Below are positions 34,059 to 45,440 of a stretch of 64,000 bases of DNA, piece by piece. Both the position numbers and the translations under genes were made by a program. The stretch spans positions 11,854,217 through 11,918,216 of the forward strand of contig NC_087261.1 in the NCBI RefSeq assembly GCF_037042905.1. Direction: 5' to 3'. Below the pieces are notes generated by a model. The model did no database searches. It was not told where the DNA came from and was given only the letters and a program-made list of their open reading frames with translations. The DNA comes from Lytechinus pictus (taxonomy: Eukaryota; Echinodermata; Echinoidea; Temnopleuroida; Toxopneustidae). Numbering within the stretch: the stretch's first letter is position 1; every line of letters starts with the position of its first letter.

Positions 34059-34285
34059 ATTGGGTAAAAGTGCTCTATGAGGGTAACTATGTGTCCAAGC
34101 AACATTGGGCATTTCTTTTAGGCATTTTTATTTTTCCAGTGTGATGAAAATTTTGCCCATTCAAAAGTAATTTCTGCTTCTTTTTTTTTTTACCTTACTG
34201 GGCAATATGCTTCCCACATTTGGGTAAAATACAGCCCAAAATTGATTGGACACATATTTACCCTCGTGGTGGTAAACATTTTACC
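34059..34285. mobile_element. Related palindromic MITE with GGGTAAAA termini
   Basis: GGGTAAAAGTGCTCTATGAG..GGGTAACTATGTGTCCAA is mirrored by TTGGACACATATTTACCC..TGGTAAACATTTTACCC. It shares GGGCA-rich words with the neighbour at 33665. Confidence 0.65.
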
Positions 34286-34560
34286 CTAAAGGGATGGTAT
34301 CTTAATTCTTTTTTATTTCATTCATTCCACATGTCATCCATGTACTGGTGAATATGTAGGCCTTCCTCGCGATGTCATCAATAATGATGATGCGGTAAAA
34401 TAATAAAAACATAAAAAGAGTAAAGACAGACAAGCAAATAGATGTATGATCTTCATGAAAAATTATAAGTACCCGCATGGTGATAAACAGTAAAACACAG
34501 CCCCTACGATTATAGAGATCATTTTCAACAATATGCATGTATAGTAATGTTCCTGTTCCA

Positions 34561-35624
34561 CAGGGGCCGTGGAACCTGGTTGAAAGTGCTTTATCCCTAA
34601 TTATCCCTCCTTTCACATGGCAATGGTGTCCAAAAACGTAAAAATTGCCATCAAAATGTGATTTCATGCATGTTGAGCGTCCTCCTGTTTTCAAATTCTG
34701 TATTTAAACGAACATCAAACTGGTATAAAGGGAAAGACAGTCTGACGAAAAGTTTATTAAAAAATAGCAGAAAATATAATGAACAACATTGGTGAACGTT
34801 TGAGGAAAAATCCATTAAAGATTGAGAAAGCTACTTGATTTTTAAGATTTGATTTGTGACGTCATATACGAGCAGCTGCCCTATTTTGTTGTGTAACATA
34901 AAATGAATAAATTATTTTTTAAATGGCTCGTGATGACTTTTTTTCAGGAGCGGATTTGAATGAATTTGTCTGTTGGTATACTAAAGATACAATAAAACCC
35001 ATTTAATTTACGATACATGGGAGGTTGCTCACATATGACGTCACAAATAAAAAATATAAATTGAATAACTTAAAAAAAAAATCTTTGATATAATTTCCTC
35101 AAACCTTTACCAGTATTTTTTGTTATTTTTTCTGCTATTTTTACAATAATCTCTTTGTTTGTCAGGGTGCATTTACACTTTAATGTCATTACATTAATTT
35201 CTATCCGTTTTAATGTCATTAGATTTTATATGTCTGTCTGTATTACATACAAATTATTCATCGGACCCTCAGTTATAGAAGCTTGCTTTTATGTAGGTCC
35301 CATCATATTTCTTTGACTTACACGTAAATCAATAACTGATTAATCATGTTGCTTATATATTTTCCAATTGTCTATAATTTTATATTTTGTATTATCGTTG
35401 TTGCTTTCTTTTAACGTGAAACAAAATGTCAAACGAGAAACATAAACATAAATAAAATGAAATGAAAAGAAATAATAGTCGTTCCATGGGATTTGTTCAG
35501 TACGAGAGAATGGAAATAGCATTTGAATAGGGAAAAACTTTTAACAACATTTTCTAGTCTCAAAGAAAATAAATAAATTTTCTGAGAGAATTACTAAACT
35601 ATATTGCATGTAAGTAATATTCTA
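34561..35624. other. Intron 3 sequence with one degenerate MITE end
   Basis: CAGGGGCCGTGGAACCTGG at 34561 and the following GTCCAAAAACGTAAAAA and TCAAAATGTGATTTCATGC blocks look like a decayed CAGGGGCCG-family MITE. A 35-40-bp inverted pair around 34830-34870 and 35020-35060 (GACGTCATA) suggests another palindromic repeat. No exon. Confidence 0.4.
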
Positions 35625-35838
35625 CACAGTAAAAACGTTGTATAAAAATTATGCAATGCTGTTCACTATATGAATCTCACAGTAATTCTTAAACAGTTCA
35701 AACACGTGTTTAATTTCTTGAACAACAAAGTTTGATTCTAAGTATTGAACTCTCAATAATTCAAGCAACTACTGTAAGATTCATATAGTAAACATGGTAA
35801 ATAGCGTTGTATGAAATTTCATACAGTATTTTACTGTG
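35625..35838. mobile_element. TA-flanked palindromic MITE, CACAGTAAAA family
   Basis: CACAGTAAAAACGTTGTATA at the left is mirrored by TGAAATTTCATACAGTATTTTACTGTG at the right, flanked by TA (35623-35624, 35839-35840). The inner pair TATATGAATCTCACAGTA/TACTGTAAGATTCATATA makes most of the 214 bp self-complementary. Confidence 0.85.
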
Positions 35839-36710
35839 TAAATAGAAGGTTAAAATCAATAATATTCAATAGATCGTGTTTGGTTAATTAACAGAGCAGT
35901 GGCAACAAAATTACAAGTTTTCTTATATTGCTGAGACCGGAGACAACCAATGATCAACCAGTTATCATCCAGATTTATGGGCGTGGGGTGACGCATATTT
36001 TCAGGTTTATTGCGAAAATCATAAATCGTAATGAGGCCAAGTGTTCGTCTTAGATCGGGGTAAGTATCGGTTAACGCTTTGATTGTTTAATCGTGGTATT
36101 AGTGACATTATTTCCCGCTTACAAGTAAATAATTATTTTTTAGTAATTGTCTTTTATCATAGCAAACATCAGTTGTCATAGAGGAAAGAATTATATTAAC
36201 ATATTAAAAAAAAGAAATAGAAAGGAAAATTAAACGAAGAATACGTCAATTTCAAATGTTGAAACATTTCCATGAAATGAAATATTAGCATGACAAGGAT
36301 GCACAGATCATAAGAAGAGAAATGAAATATATACCAAGATTATGAATATTCGAGCTATTTGACAACTGCTTCAGAAGATTAAGTATTAAAAGTGAATGAC
36401 CCACCGAATGTTATATACATGTACACTGTAGCTGAAATATTCACGATGATAGCACACACAAACACACGCACACATATATTTATTTATTTATTCATGTTTT
36501 TTTTATAAAAGCAGGGTAGTCCCATTCAAGCCAGATGCCTGCTTTACATATATATATATAATGTTGGCTGGGCAGGGGCTTCGATCCCTGAAATTGAAAG
36601 ATGTGATAAAGAAATGGAATACCAACACATCCCAGTGTTTTCTCGTAGCAACACAACAATCCCAAATGAATAGAGAATGAACACACATATTTATTACCGT
36701 TCATGCCTAC

Positions 36711-36787
36711 CTTGCTCGCACAATCAAAACCAGCTCCAAGTATAGCTAACATTTCTAGTACTCTTCTGTTGGAGTTGCATTTAACAG
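36711..36787 (-). CDS. ODC/antizyme-inhibitor family, coding exon 3
   Basis: 77 nt between TTTCTTTCAG and GTAGGC on the minus strand. With the G left over from exon 2 it encodes AVKCNSNRRVLEMLAILGAG then FDCASK. AVKCN contains the lysine that forms the PLP Schiff base in ODC, and GFDCAS is the adjoining family motif. It enters in phase 1 and leaves in phase 0. It is nested among intronic repeats. Confidence 0.95.
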
Positions 36788-36956
36788 CTGAAAGAAACGT
36801 TTTAACGTACACAATAAGTTATAGAGTATAGAAGTGATGACATCACAATGTTTTTTTTTTTGCATTTGAGCATTTTTTATAACATATTTCGAAAGATCAT
36901 GATGAAATACCTCCACAAATCAAATTTGTTGGGAATCGGTCCATGGGAGCCTTAGA

Positions 36957-38945
36957 TATTTATTTATTTTATTTATTACGTCTTATTTTACCAGGGTGAC
37001 TCTGTCAGTGGTTCAAACACTGTTATACTTAGAGGCCCTGGGATACAATAACAAAAAATACATTAGAAAACAATTACAGAACATGCACATAAAACCTATT
37101 GTCATCTACATTTAGTTCAGTGGAGTGGAATCAACAACCACATGGTGTCAGGCACGTGAAATTGTTTATTGGTATACTAAAATTGGTTTGAAATATAGAT
37201 ATGTAAGATATATTTTACTGTATCAGGTGAGTTAGTCATTTACTAAAGGAATTTCATGAGGGGCGTTACCTAGTTTTGGGTCACTTTCCAGAATCTTTCA
37301 GTAAATGTGTGTTTAGAGGGTGCCTGCCTTACATCATGCGGTAAACGATTCCACTCCACTGCACCAACATGGGAAAAAGCTTGTTTGCCAGAATTTTTCC
37401 TTGCTTTTGGTATCAAAAGTCCATCAGTTATTGCAGCTCTGGTTCTGTAACCATGAATAGAATTCGCTTTGTCAAATAAATTGGTCAGGTGTTTTGGTGC
37501 CTGTCCATTTATAGCGTTGTATACCAGCTTACATCTTTGCATTTTCCACCGATTTTCAATTGATGTCCAGTTCAACTGACTCAAAACATAATCTGTGGAA
37601 GTACGCCCGGGGGGGGGGGGGCACTCAGTATATAATGCATAGTGGGTATGTGCCGCGGAGGGGACCCCCATTTTTACACTCAAATTTCCGTTCCAAGGCA
37701 TAGCATTTTTGTCTTTTTGAGAAAAAGAACAAAGAAAGCCGCTCCAAGGCAGAGCATTTCCTTCTTATCGAGAAAAAAGAAGAAAGAAATCCGTTCCAAA
37801 GCTTTGCATATTTTTCGTTACGCCGTTCCGGTCGCATTGATTTGCTACAAGGAGCTGCAATTTGGTGAAAAGCGGCCGTAGAGCGCTTTTCAACCATCGC
37901 CTAAGCGAGAGCGCACCCGGCGGAGGCCGCGCTAGCTGCGTCATGCACGATTGCCCGTTCCATAGGGATGCATACGCACTCACAGAGATACGGAGATCCG
38001 TTCCGAGGACCCCCGTTTTCACAAACATTTGTAGTTCCGAAGCCCGTTCCGAGGACCCTCCTTTTTACAATAAGCCCGCTCCAAGGCCCCCGTTTTTTGC
38101 CTCGCCCGCGGCACACCCCTACCACTTTTTTGGTCGAGTGCCCCCCCCCCCCGGGCCGGGAAGTACGTGTACCAACTCCAAGGACAATTCGTGGCATTCT
38201 TTTATGTTGTTTCACAAGCGACTCTTTGGTCGCAATTGCACAATTTGACCAAGCAGTGCTGGAGTAGTCGAACAATGGCAATACAAGAGCATTTGCTAGC
38301 ATCTTGATACTATCTAGTGGTAAAAATTGTTTCAATCTTCTAAATAGAGCTAATCTAGGTCCAATTTTTTTTACTAACATGTTGTAAGTGATCCTTCCAA
38401 TTTAGGGCAGGATCTAAGATTACACCTAAGTATTTGTAGCTGTCTACTTGCAGTACTACATGATTGTCCAAATGTAATGAAAGGGTTCTGTTCGTACTTG
38501 CTAATTTCTGGGGTGTTCCAAAAATCATAAATTGTGTCTTAGTGGGGTTTAACCTTAGTCCATTATTATTAACCCAGTTACTGATGTGTTTCAAATCTTC
38601 ATTAAGTACAGTTTCGAGATCTTCAATTTTCTTTGCACTGTAAAAGATAATAGTATCGTCAGCGTACATCATCACAATACTTTTTGAGGTAACTTTAGGA
38701 AGGTCGTTCACCATAATCGAGAATAGGAGGGGTCCGAGTATTGATCCCTGCGGTACCCCAGTTACTTTAGTACCCCATGTGGACTCGGCATCCCTTACAA
38801 TTGTTCTCTGTTTGCGATTGGCTAGGTAGTTAGTAAACCAGGTAAGCTCAGTGCCTCGTATTCCGTATTTAGATAATTTTTGCATCAGAAGTTCATGGTC
38901 TACGGAATCGAAGGCCTTGCGAAAGTCTAAAAAAAACCATGACCT
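36957..38945 (-). pseudogene. 5'-truncated CR1-like LINE, reverse transcriptase to 3' tail
   Basis: The minus-strand translation shows LDFRKAFDSVDHELLMQKLS near 38925, then GVPQGSILGPLLFSIMVNDL near 38770, MMYADDTIIFY near 38665 and YKYLGVILDPALNWKDH near 38430, the RT pattern of CR1/Rex/Jockey-like LINEs with an intact YADD. The following parts (YSSTAWSNC near 38260; GAVEWNRLPHDVRQA near 37340) are the usual C-terminal region. A frameshift near 38370 and a 554-bp insertion (37606-38159) break it. The 3' end is a stem (CCAGGGCC../..CACCCTGG) followed by ATAAATAAATAAATA near 36957. It lies on the same strand as the ODC-like gene, in intron 2. Confidence 0.85.
37606..38159. mobile_element. hAT-like MITE inside the LINE, 8-9-bp target duplication
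   Basis: GAAGTACG occurs on both sides (37598-37605, 38160-38167). It starts CCCGGGGGG with GGCACTCAGTATATAATGCA and ends TGGTCGAGTGCCCC plus a C-run and GGGCCGG. The interior has CGTTCCAAGGC and CCGTTCCGAGGACCC words repeated in both orientations. LINE coding sequence resumes on both sides, so the LINE is older. Confidence 0.8.
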
Positions 38946-39066
38946 CATGAATACATAATTAGCCCCATTGAAATCAATGTATCATTGGCCTGGTTTTAAC
39001 ATTTGTAAGGAAACAGGCCAATAATACATGTACATTGACTTTTATTGGGCTGATTATGTATTTATG
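38946..39066. mobile_element. Hairpin MITE at the LINE 5' junction
   Basis: TGAATACATAATTAGCCCCA..ATGTATCATTGGCCTG is mirrored by CAGGCCAATAATACATGT..TTGGGCTGATTATGTATTTA around a loop near 39000. About 120 bp. Confidence 0.7.
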
Positions 39067-39230
39067 ATATCATATCTTGGGGTCTCAGGGACCGATTCTA
39101 ACAAAATTTTACTTGTAGAGGTATTTCATCAAGATCTTTCGAAATATGTTATCAAAAACATAATAATATTAACGTAATAACTTTGGTCGGACTGGAGGCA
39201 GTAATTTTCGTCGGTGTGGCTCAGACTTAC

Positions 39231-39327
39231 CATAGAATGGTTGCACATTTGGAAACTCCTGCTTCCATAGGTGGTGCTTCTTCTCCACATCCTTCAGATC
39301 TAAGACAAAGAAAGGGTCTTCGTCATC
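39231..39327 (-). CDS. ODC/antizyme-inhibitor family, coding exon 2
   Basis: 97 nt between TTTGATCTCAG and GTAAGTC on the minus strand. It encodes DDEDPFFVLDLKDVEKKHHL then WKQEFPNVQPFY, the family N-terminal segment (ODC has D-P-F-Y-V-x-D-L-G and L-P-x-V-x-P-F-Y before AVKCN). Phase 0 in, phase 1 out. Joined to exon 3 it gives PFY-A-VKCN without a gap, the strongest evidence that this gene model is right. Confidence 0.95.
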
Positions 39328-39526
39328 CTGAGATCAAACAGAAAGATCATTTATGGAACATTGCAGATGTCTAGTAAGAGGAATTGAGAGAGAGAGTGAG
39401 AGAGAGAGAGAGAGAGCGAGGGGTAGAGGGGGGGGGGGGGGAGTGGGGGAAGCTAAAATTTTAGAGATTTGAGGGGGGTGTCAATGAATGCGTGGTCTTT
39501 GTTCACATCATTCAGGGCTTAAACTA

Positions 39527-42500
39527 TGCACAAAATCTGCTTTCAAAAAGTGAATACTATATTACACCGACAAACACACTTTCCTTTAGCCTACATATTT
39601 CAACGATCAAATAATGCGAGCGCGAAGCGCAAGCTGAACATTTTTTTACATTCCGACCTAAATACTGAGCATTCTAAGCACCTTTTAAAATCATGAACAG
39701 CATAGGGGTATGACTATACACTTGATGTAAGCGCGAGCCGAAACGAAATTCGACATCTCATGTTTTGTAAATCAGGAAAAGGAAGGATAATTGGATAAAT
39801 GGATAATATTCCTACATTAATGATTTGATAATCTGATCTGAAACTAGAACAAGATTCGTATCTAGATAAACATGCGTGCGTGTGTTTAGATTCAGACCTA
39901 GAATCTGGACATTCTAATTACATTCTTAATTATAATATCAATAATAAGAGCGCGAAGCGCGAGCTAAAAATGTTTGATTTTCAGATCTAAAAAAAATTAA
40001 TTTAAGCGCAATTACGAATTGGATATGGATCACGCTTAATAAATGATGCGAGTGCGAAGTGCAAATTGATATTTTTATCATTACATATATTTTGAGTTGT
40101 GACCGGGACATTTAAAGGACATTTTTGTCTTCATATGACTATGATCTTACTAACCGAGAGATGAAACTTGTCGATATTCCATTCTGAAAAAACGGACAAT
40201 GATTATTAGGAAATCATGAAAATATTACTATCTTACTTATATACTAAGAAGCCCAAATGAGGGAGCGAGATTGATATTAAGGTCAGAAAAAACTGGACAT
40301 TTTGTAATCATGAATAGGATGCATGGGTTAATATATTTTTAACAAAAATAATGCGAGCGCAAATTGCGAGCAGAAAATTCTGATAAACTGTCATGAAAGA
40401 GGAATTTAAAATAATTCGTTACAATTGATATAGGTATACATAACTCCCCAATCAAAATGCAAGCGCGCAGCTTTAGCTGATACTATTCACAATCAGACCA
40501 GCCGAATAAGGGATATTTAAAAAAAAAATATGGAATACACAAGGAGAATATTTACTTGACAAATCAAATAATGCTAGTGCGCAGCGCGAGCGAAAAATTT
40601 TGATATTTAGACCATAAAATATAGTCATTTTACAGAAAACTATAAAATCTATTTGTAAATCAAACAAATTGAAAACTCAATGTCCGAGAAATGTTTTGTT
40701 TATTAACTTCAAAACTTGATATTTTAAGTTCAATATAAGTCTATTGAGCAAGTTATGTATCTCATAGATTAGGCAATGCGAGCAAAAAGCGTGAGCGAAA
40801 ATTTAACATAGTGACATGAAATTCCCCCCACCCCATATTATTTTATTCACTCGTCTTTTTCCTCTTATTTTTCCTCTCCATTTTCTCTTCTCTTCTCTTT
40901 TCCCTTCTTTTTCTTTTTCCTCTCTTTTCATTTTTTTCTTTTTGCTCGTTCCAAAAAGTGGGGGGGGGGGCATTTGATATCAAAAGAAAATCCTATATAG
41001 TCTTTGTAGTCGAAAAATGGTTAAAAATAGCGTACTTTCATGACAAATTATTTTATTCTCGCCTGCTCCCATATCGGATTTAATAACCAAATCAAGGTTT
41101 CTTGAAAAAACCGCACCCCAAACCCCAAATAACACCCCTAAATTCACAAAAACATATATGAACGATAATTTTCTTGGAGTATTCGCAAGTTGTCCGAAAA
41201 TTATCCTGATTGCCCTAGTCCTTCCTGACGTTGTCCTAAATGTCTCCGGTTCTGTCCTAATACGATCTGCATGCTGTCCGCGCCGAACGCCGACAAATTT
41301 ATTTAGATAATCTTGTCCCAGGACAGTCCCATGAATGTCGTAGGACAAAACGCGGACAGCCCTGGTCGTGTCCTAGGACAAGATCATTTTCATAATCTTT
41401 TACGGAATCTGGTTGCGGACAGCATGCCGAAATGACAAAAGTTGCTTCCGCAACCCTTCCTGGTCTTGTCCGCGCCCTAGTGGAAAACTGTCATTTCGGC
41501 ATGCTGTCCGCAACCAAATTCCGTAAAAGATTATGCAAATGATCTTGTCCTAGGACACGACCAGGACTGTCTGCGTATTGTCGTAGGACGGTCCTAGGAC
41601 TGTCCTGGGACAAGATTATCTAAATAAATTTACCGCCGTTCGGCGCGGACAGCATGCAGATCGTATTAGGACAGAACCGGAGACATTTAGGACAACGTCA
41701 CGAGTGGTAAATTCAAGGACGAGGACAATAATAATAATTTTCGGACAATTTGCGAATACTCCAAGAAAAGTATCGTGTTCTTTTTTCTTTTTAATTTAGG
41801 GGTGTTATTTGGGGTTTGGGGTGCGTTTTTTTTTTAAGAAACATTAATTTTGTTATTAAATCCGATTTAGGAGCAGGCGAGAATGAAGTAATTCGTCATG
41901 AAAGTACGCTATCTAAAAAAAAAATTCGACTACAAAGACTACATAGGATTTTCTTTTATTTCAAATCAGATTGCATACATTGATGGAAATCCCAGGGGGA
42001 CAGGCAAATGCTTCCCCTCACTTTTGGAAAGGGGGGGGGGGGGCATTTGATATCAAATGCCCGCCCCCCCCCCCACTTTTTGGAACGAACAAACAAGAAA
42101 AAATGGAAAGAGAGGAAAAGGAAGAGAAAAGAGAATAGAAAATGAAAAGGGAAAATAAGAGGAGTAAGACGAGTGAATAAAATAAGATGAGGGGGGGGGG
42201 GGGATTTCATGTCACTATTTTAAATTTTTGCTCGCTTTGTGCTCGCATTGCCTAATCTATGAGATACATAACTTGCTCAATATAGGCTTATATTGAGCTT
42301 AAAATGTTTGATTTACAAATATATTTTATAGTTTTCTGTAAATGACTATATTTTATGGTCTAAATATCAACATTTTCCGCTCGCACTGCGCACTAGCATT
42401 ATTTAATTCGTCTAGTAACTATTCTCTTCGTGTATTCCATAATTTTTTGAAAAATATCCCTTTTTAGGCTGGTCTGATTCTGAATAGTATTAGCTAAAGC

Positions 42501-43434
42501 TGCGCACTTGCATTTTGATTGGGGAGTTATGTATACCAATATCAATTGTAACAAATTATTTTTAATTCCTCTTTCATGACAGTTTATCAATATTTTCGGC
42601 TCGCAATTTGCGCTCGCATTATTTTTAAAGTATTTTTTTAAGTATATTAACCCATCCTATTCATGATTACAAAATGTCCAGTTTTCTGACCCTGATATCA
42701 ATTTCGCGACCTCATTGGGCTTATTAGATTAATAAGTGAGATAATAATATTTTCATTATTTCCTAATAATCATTGTCCGTTTTTTTTTTCAGAACGGAAT
42801 ATCGACAAGTTTCATCTCTCGACAAAAACAAAAATGTTCTTAAAATGTCCCGGTCGCAACTGGAAATATATGTATTGATAAAAATATCAACTTGCGCGTC
42901 GCACTCGCATCATTTATTAAGTGCGACCCATATCCAATTCGTAATTGCGCTTAAATTAAACTTTTTTTTAGATCGGAAAATCAAATATCTTTAGCTCGCG
43001 CATCGCGCTCTTATTGTTGATATTATGATAAAGAATGTAATTAGAATGTCCTGATTCTAGGTTTGAATCTAAACACACGCACGCATGTTTATTTTGATAC
43101 GAATCTTGTTCCAGTTTCAGATCAGATTATCAAATTATTAATGTAGGAATGTTATCCACTTATCCATCCTTTTCCTGATTTACAAAACGTGAGATGTCGA
43201 ATTTCGTTTCGTTTCGGCTCGCGCTTCGCGCTCACATCAAGTGAATAGTCATACCCCTATCCTGTTCGTGATTTTAAAAGGTGCTTAGAATGCCCTGTAT
43301 TTAGCTGGGAATGTAAAAAATATTCAGCTCGCGCTTCGCGCTCACATTTTTTGATTGTTGAAATATGTAGGCTAAAAACAATTGTGTTTGTCGGTGTAAT
43401 AGTATTCACTTTTTGAAAGCAGATTTTGTGCATT
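39527..43434. mobile_element. 3.9-kb palindromic (foldback) element in intron 1
   Basis: GCACAAAATCTGCTTTCAAA..AGTGAATACTATATTACACC at 39527 is mirrored near 43395-43434, and the inversion continues to an axis near 41460-41480. Arms of nearly 2 kb carry about seven units with a GCGCGAAGCGC core, a (TTTTTCTCTCC)-like purine/pyrimidine tract (40850-40950 versus 42090-42180) and the inner palindrome 41160-41762. Arm divergence is moderate, so it is not brand new. No transposase. It shares the GCGAAGCGC core with 28640-29272 and 60300-61145. Confidence 0.85.
41160..41762. repeat. Inner palindrome rich in GTCCT/AGGAC words
   Basis: TTGGAGTATTCGCAAGTTGTC is mirrored by GACAATTTGCGAATACTCCAA. Between them GCGGACAGCATGC, CCTAGGACA and CTGTCCTGGGACAAG words alternate in both orientations around a loop holding GCGCCCTAGTGGAAAAC. 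A related block is at 45140-45440. Confidence 0.8.
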
Positions 43435-44392
43435 TTTATACATGACAATAAATTGTCTCGGATCTAAGATAACTTAAAAAAGACTGCATATGTTAATAGA
43501 AAAGTCGAGGCTCCCTTTATAACATTACTTTCTAATAGTTTTTCCACAAATTAATACATATCTTACAAAAGAGGAAGAAAACGGGAAGTGAGACAGGCAC
43601 ATGCAGACCAAGGGGCGAGGTGGTCTTGCTTCCCCCTTTAAAAAAGTACAAACAGAAGAAATATAAGTGAAATGGAAAGGGAAACTTAAAAAATAATATG
43701 GTGGAAAAGAAAAACAAGGGGGAGATGCCGTGCTAATACGGCCCTCCTCTCCCTGCTGCTGGCTTACCCCTCCCAGTATTAAAGAGATATACAAACAGCA
43801 CAAAAGAAATAGGAATAAACAAAGGAGATGAATGAAATGAGGTGAAATAGAATCAAGTAGGAAAAAAAATCGCGATAATGAACAGAAAATAATTGGCCAA
43901 GATTGTGAATGTGTAAGATTAGAAATATCAGTTTTAATTTTTGGACGAAATTGTGAATCCAGTGTCTAATCGCCTTTGCCTCCTCTTGTACCAATTAAAA
44001 TATAAACTAAAAAAGAAAATGTAAATGGGCAATTCCAGGAGACCGAATGCGATCGCTACGCCCTATTGGCTGCGTAAAAAGGAAAAATTGAATAAATGCA
44101 AAGAAGAGTGGAAAAGAGGAAGAAGAGTGAAGAAATTGACAGACGGAGAGAATATCAGTGTTTCAGCTAGGTCAATTTTGTAAAAAATTAATGGTTCATT
44201 TCGCTTGATGCTTTTAATAGTTTAATTAAGAAGATTGTGCACGCTATTCATTTTTACGAAAAATACCTAGGTCTTTTCGTCTTTTCTTTTTCGTCCTTGA
44301 TGTTTGAAAGAAGTTCGCGCTTCGCGCTCATATTTTATGTTTATGAGAAACATGTTCTGTGCACGACTTTTTTCAGGAAGGTCTTTTTTTAA
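43435..44392. other. Intron 1 sequence, nothing recognised
   Basis: AT-rich with purine-rich tracts (43660-43720, 44090-44150). No exon or repeat with clear ends. Confidence 0.4.
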
Positions 44393-44750
44393 GAGTCGTG
44401 GTGTAGTGGTTCTGACTCCCGCCTTGTAAACGGAGAGTCGTATGTTCGATTCCCACCGCGGTCTATATACCGTCCTTTGGCAAGACGTATTTTGCACACC
44501 TTGCCACTCTCGACCCAGGTGCTAAATGGGTACCCGGTTGGATGCGAAAGTTATTGTCTGCTTGAATTTGCAAGTGCCACTTCGAGGCTGCGATGAATGC
44601 AAGGAATGCTTCCCAGGGTGTGGAAGTTGTGCACTTTTTATGCGGGATTGAAATGAATCATGGGGTAATAATATGCTGTAAATCGTTTTGAGCCGTTCTG
44701 AGAAAAGCGATATTTATAAACTTGCTATCATTTATTATTATTTCTTATCA
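44393..44750 (+). mobile_element. tRNA-Thr-derived SINE
   Basis: The head (44393-44465) is tRNA-like: A box TCGTGGTGTAGTGGTTC, an anticodon loop CTTGTAA followed by ACGGAGAGTC as in tRNA-Thr(UGU), and B box TGTTCGATTCCC. The body contains GGTGCTAAATGGGTACCCGG and the tail reads AAAAGCGATATTTATAAACTTG then ATCATTTATTATTATT, the AAGCG(C)TATATAAA-type 3' end used by LINE-mobilised SINEs. About 360 bp, antisense to the ODC-like gene in intron 1. Confidence 0.8.
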
Positions 44751-44969
44751 ATAAAATCTCATTCACGATCAAACAAAGTGCTTAAAATGCATTAGGAATA
44801 TAAACTTGAATTTCAATTTGAAATCTTTACCTGTATTATTAATTTTGTTATGATATTTGTCCTATTCGTAAAGTCAAGCGCTGCCTATACTGTCCCTTTT
44901 TTTTTCGACCACAAATGGCTTTTGCTACTTGTGTACTCGTTCCATAAATATTACATTGGATGCACACAT

Positions 44970-45112
44970 TCCTGAATCACTCCTCTTGCCTTCCTATTCC
45001 AATCCGAACGTTCCTGAAACAGTCCGCTTGCCTTCTTATTCCTGTCCGCACGTTCCGGAAACTGTCCGCTTGCCTTCTTATTCCAATCCGCAAGTTCCTG
45101 AAACATTCCGCA
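44970..45112 (+). repeat. 42-bp tandem repeat, three and a half units
   Basis: Unit TTCCTGAAACAGTCCGCTTG-CCTTCTTATTCC-x-GTCCGCACG with 3-8 differences per copy. One frame reads the 14-residue period VPETVRLPSYSxPH. The frame ends soon after and has no start context or splice sites I trust, so I do not call a gene. Confidence 0.8.
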
Positions 45113-45139
45113 TGGCTTCTTCTTTGCTACCTGAAGCTG

Positions 45140-45440
45140 ACCTGATCGCGGATGGTTTCCGGAAGACGCGGAAGGGTTTAGGAAGGGCGGGACATCATCA
45201 GGACATCGTTAGGACAAGGTCCCGAAGGTGTCAGGAATTCAATATCCGCGTCGAAATTTTGGTCGAGACCAAAATTTAGATGCGGACAAATTTTGATTTC
45301 CCGAACACCAGGAAGGGTTTAGGACAGCGTGCGGACACTCCCAGGAATGTCCGGACAGGTTGCGGAAGGTTCGCGGATTGCAATTATTACATTCCGCGCC
45401 TTGTCCTGACGCTGTCCTAGCCCTAGTGGAAAAGGGGTAT
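45140..45440. repeat. GCGGAC/AGGAC-rich block ending CCCTAGTGGAAAA
   Basis: Words such as AGGGTTTAGGACAGCGTGCG, GAATGTCCGGACAGGTTGCG and CTTGTCCTGACGCTGTCCTA, and the terminus GCCCTAGTGGAAAAGGGGTA, also occur in the centre of the 39527-43434 palindrome. Probably one end of the same element family. Confidence 0.55.

Larger units (their letters stand above)
36850..39180. mobile_element. Palindromic MITE split by later insertions
   Basis: 36850-36960 (AACATATTTCGAAAGATCAT..GGTCCATGGGAGCC..TTAGATAT) is mirrored at 39075-39180 (ATATCTTGGGGTCTCAGGGA..GATCTTTCGAAATATGTT). The 2.1 kb between the halves is a LINE plus a hairpin MITE, so the halves were once adjacent. Confidence 0.7.

Noticed and set aside
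37862..38267. Proline-rich ORFs on both strands
   Set aside because: They lie in the hAT-like MITE inserted in the LINE and reflect its repeated CCGTTCC words and C-run.
42773..42994. 73-codon ORF in the right arm of the 3.9-kb palindrome
   Set aside because: Not preserved in the mirrored left arm; composition is that of the repeat.
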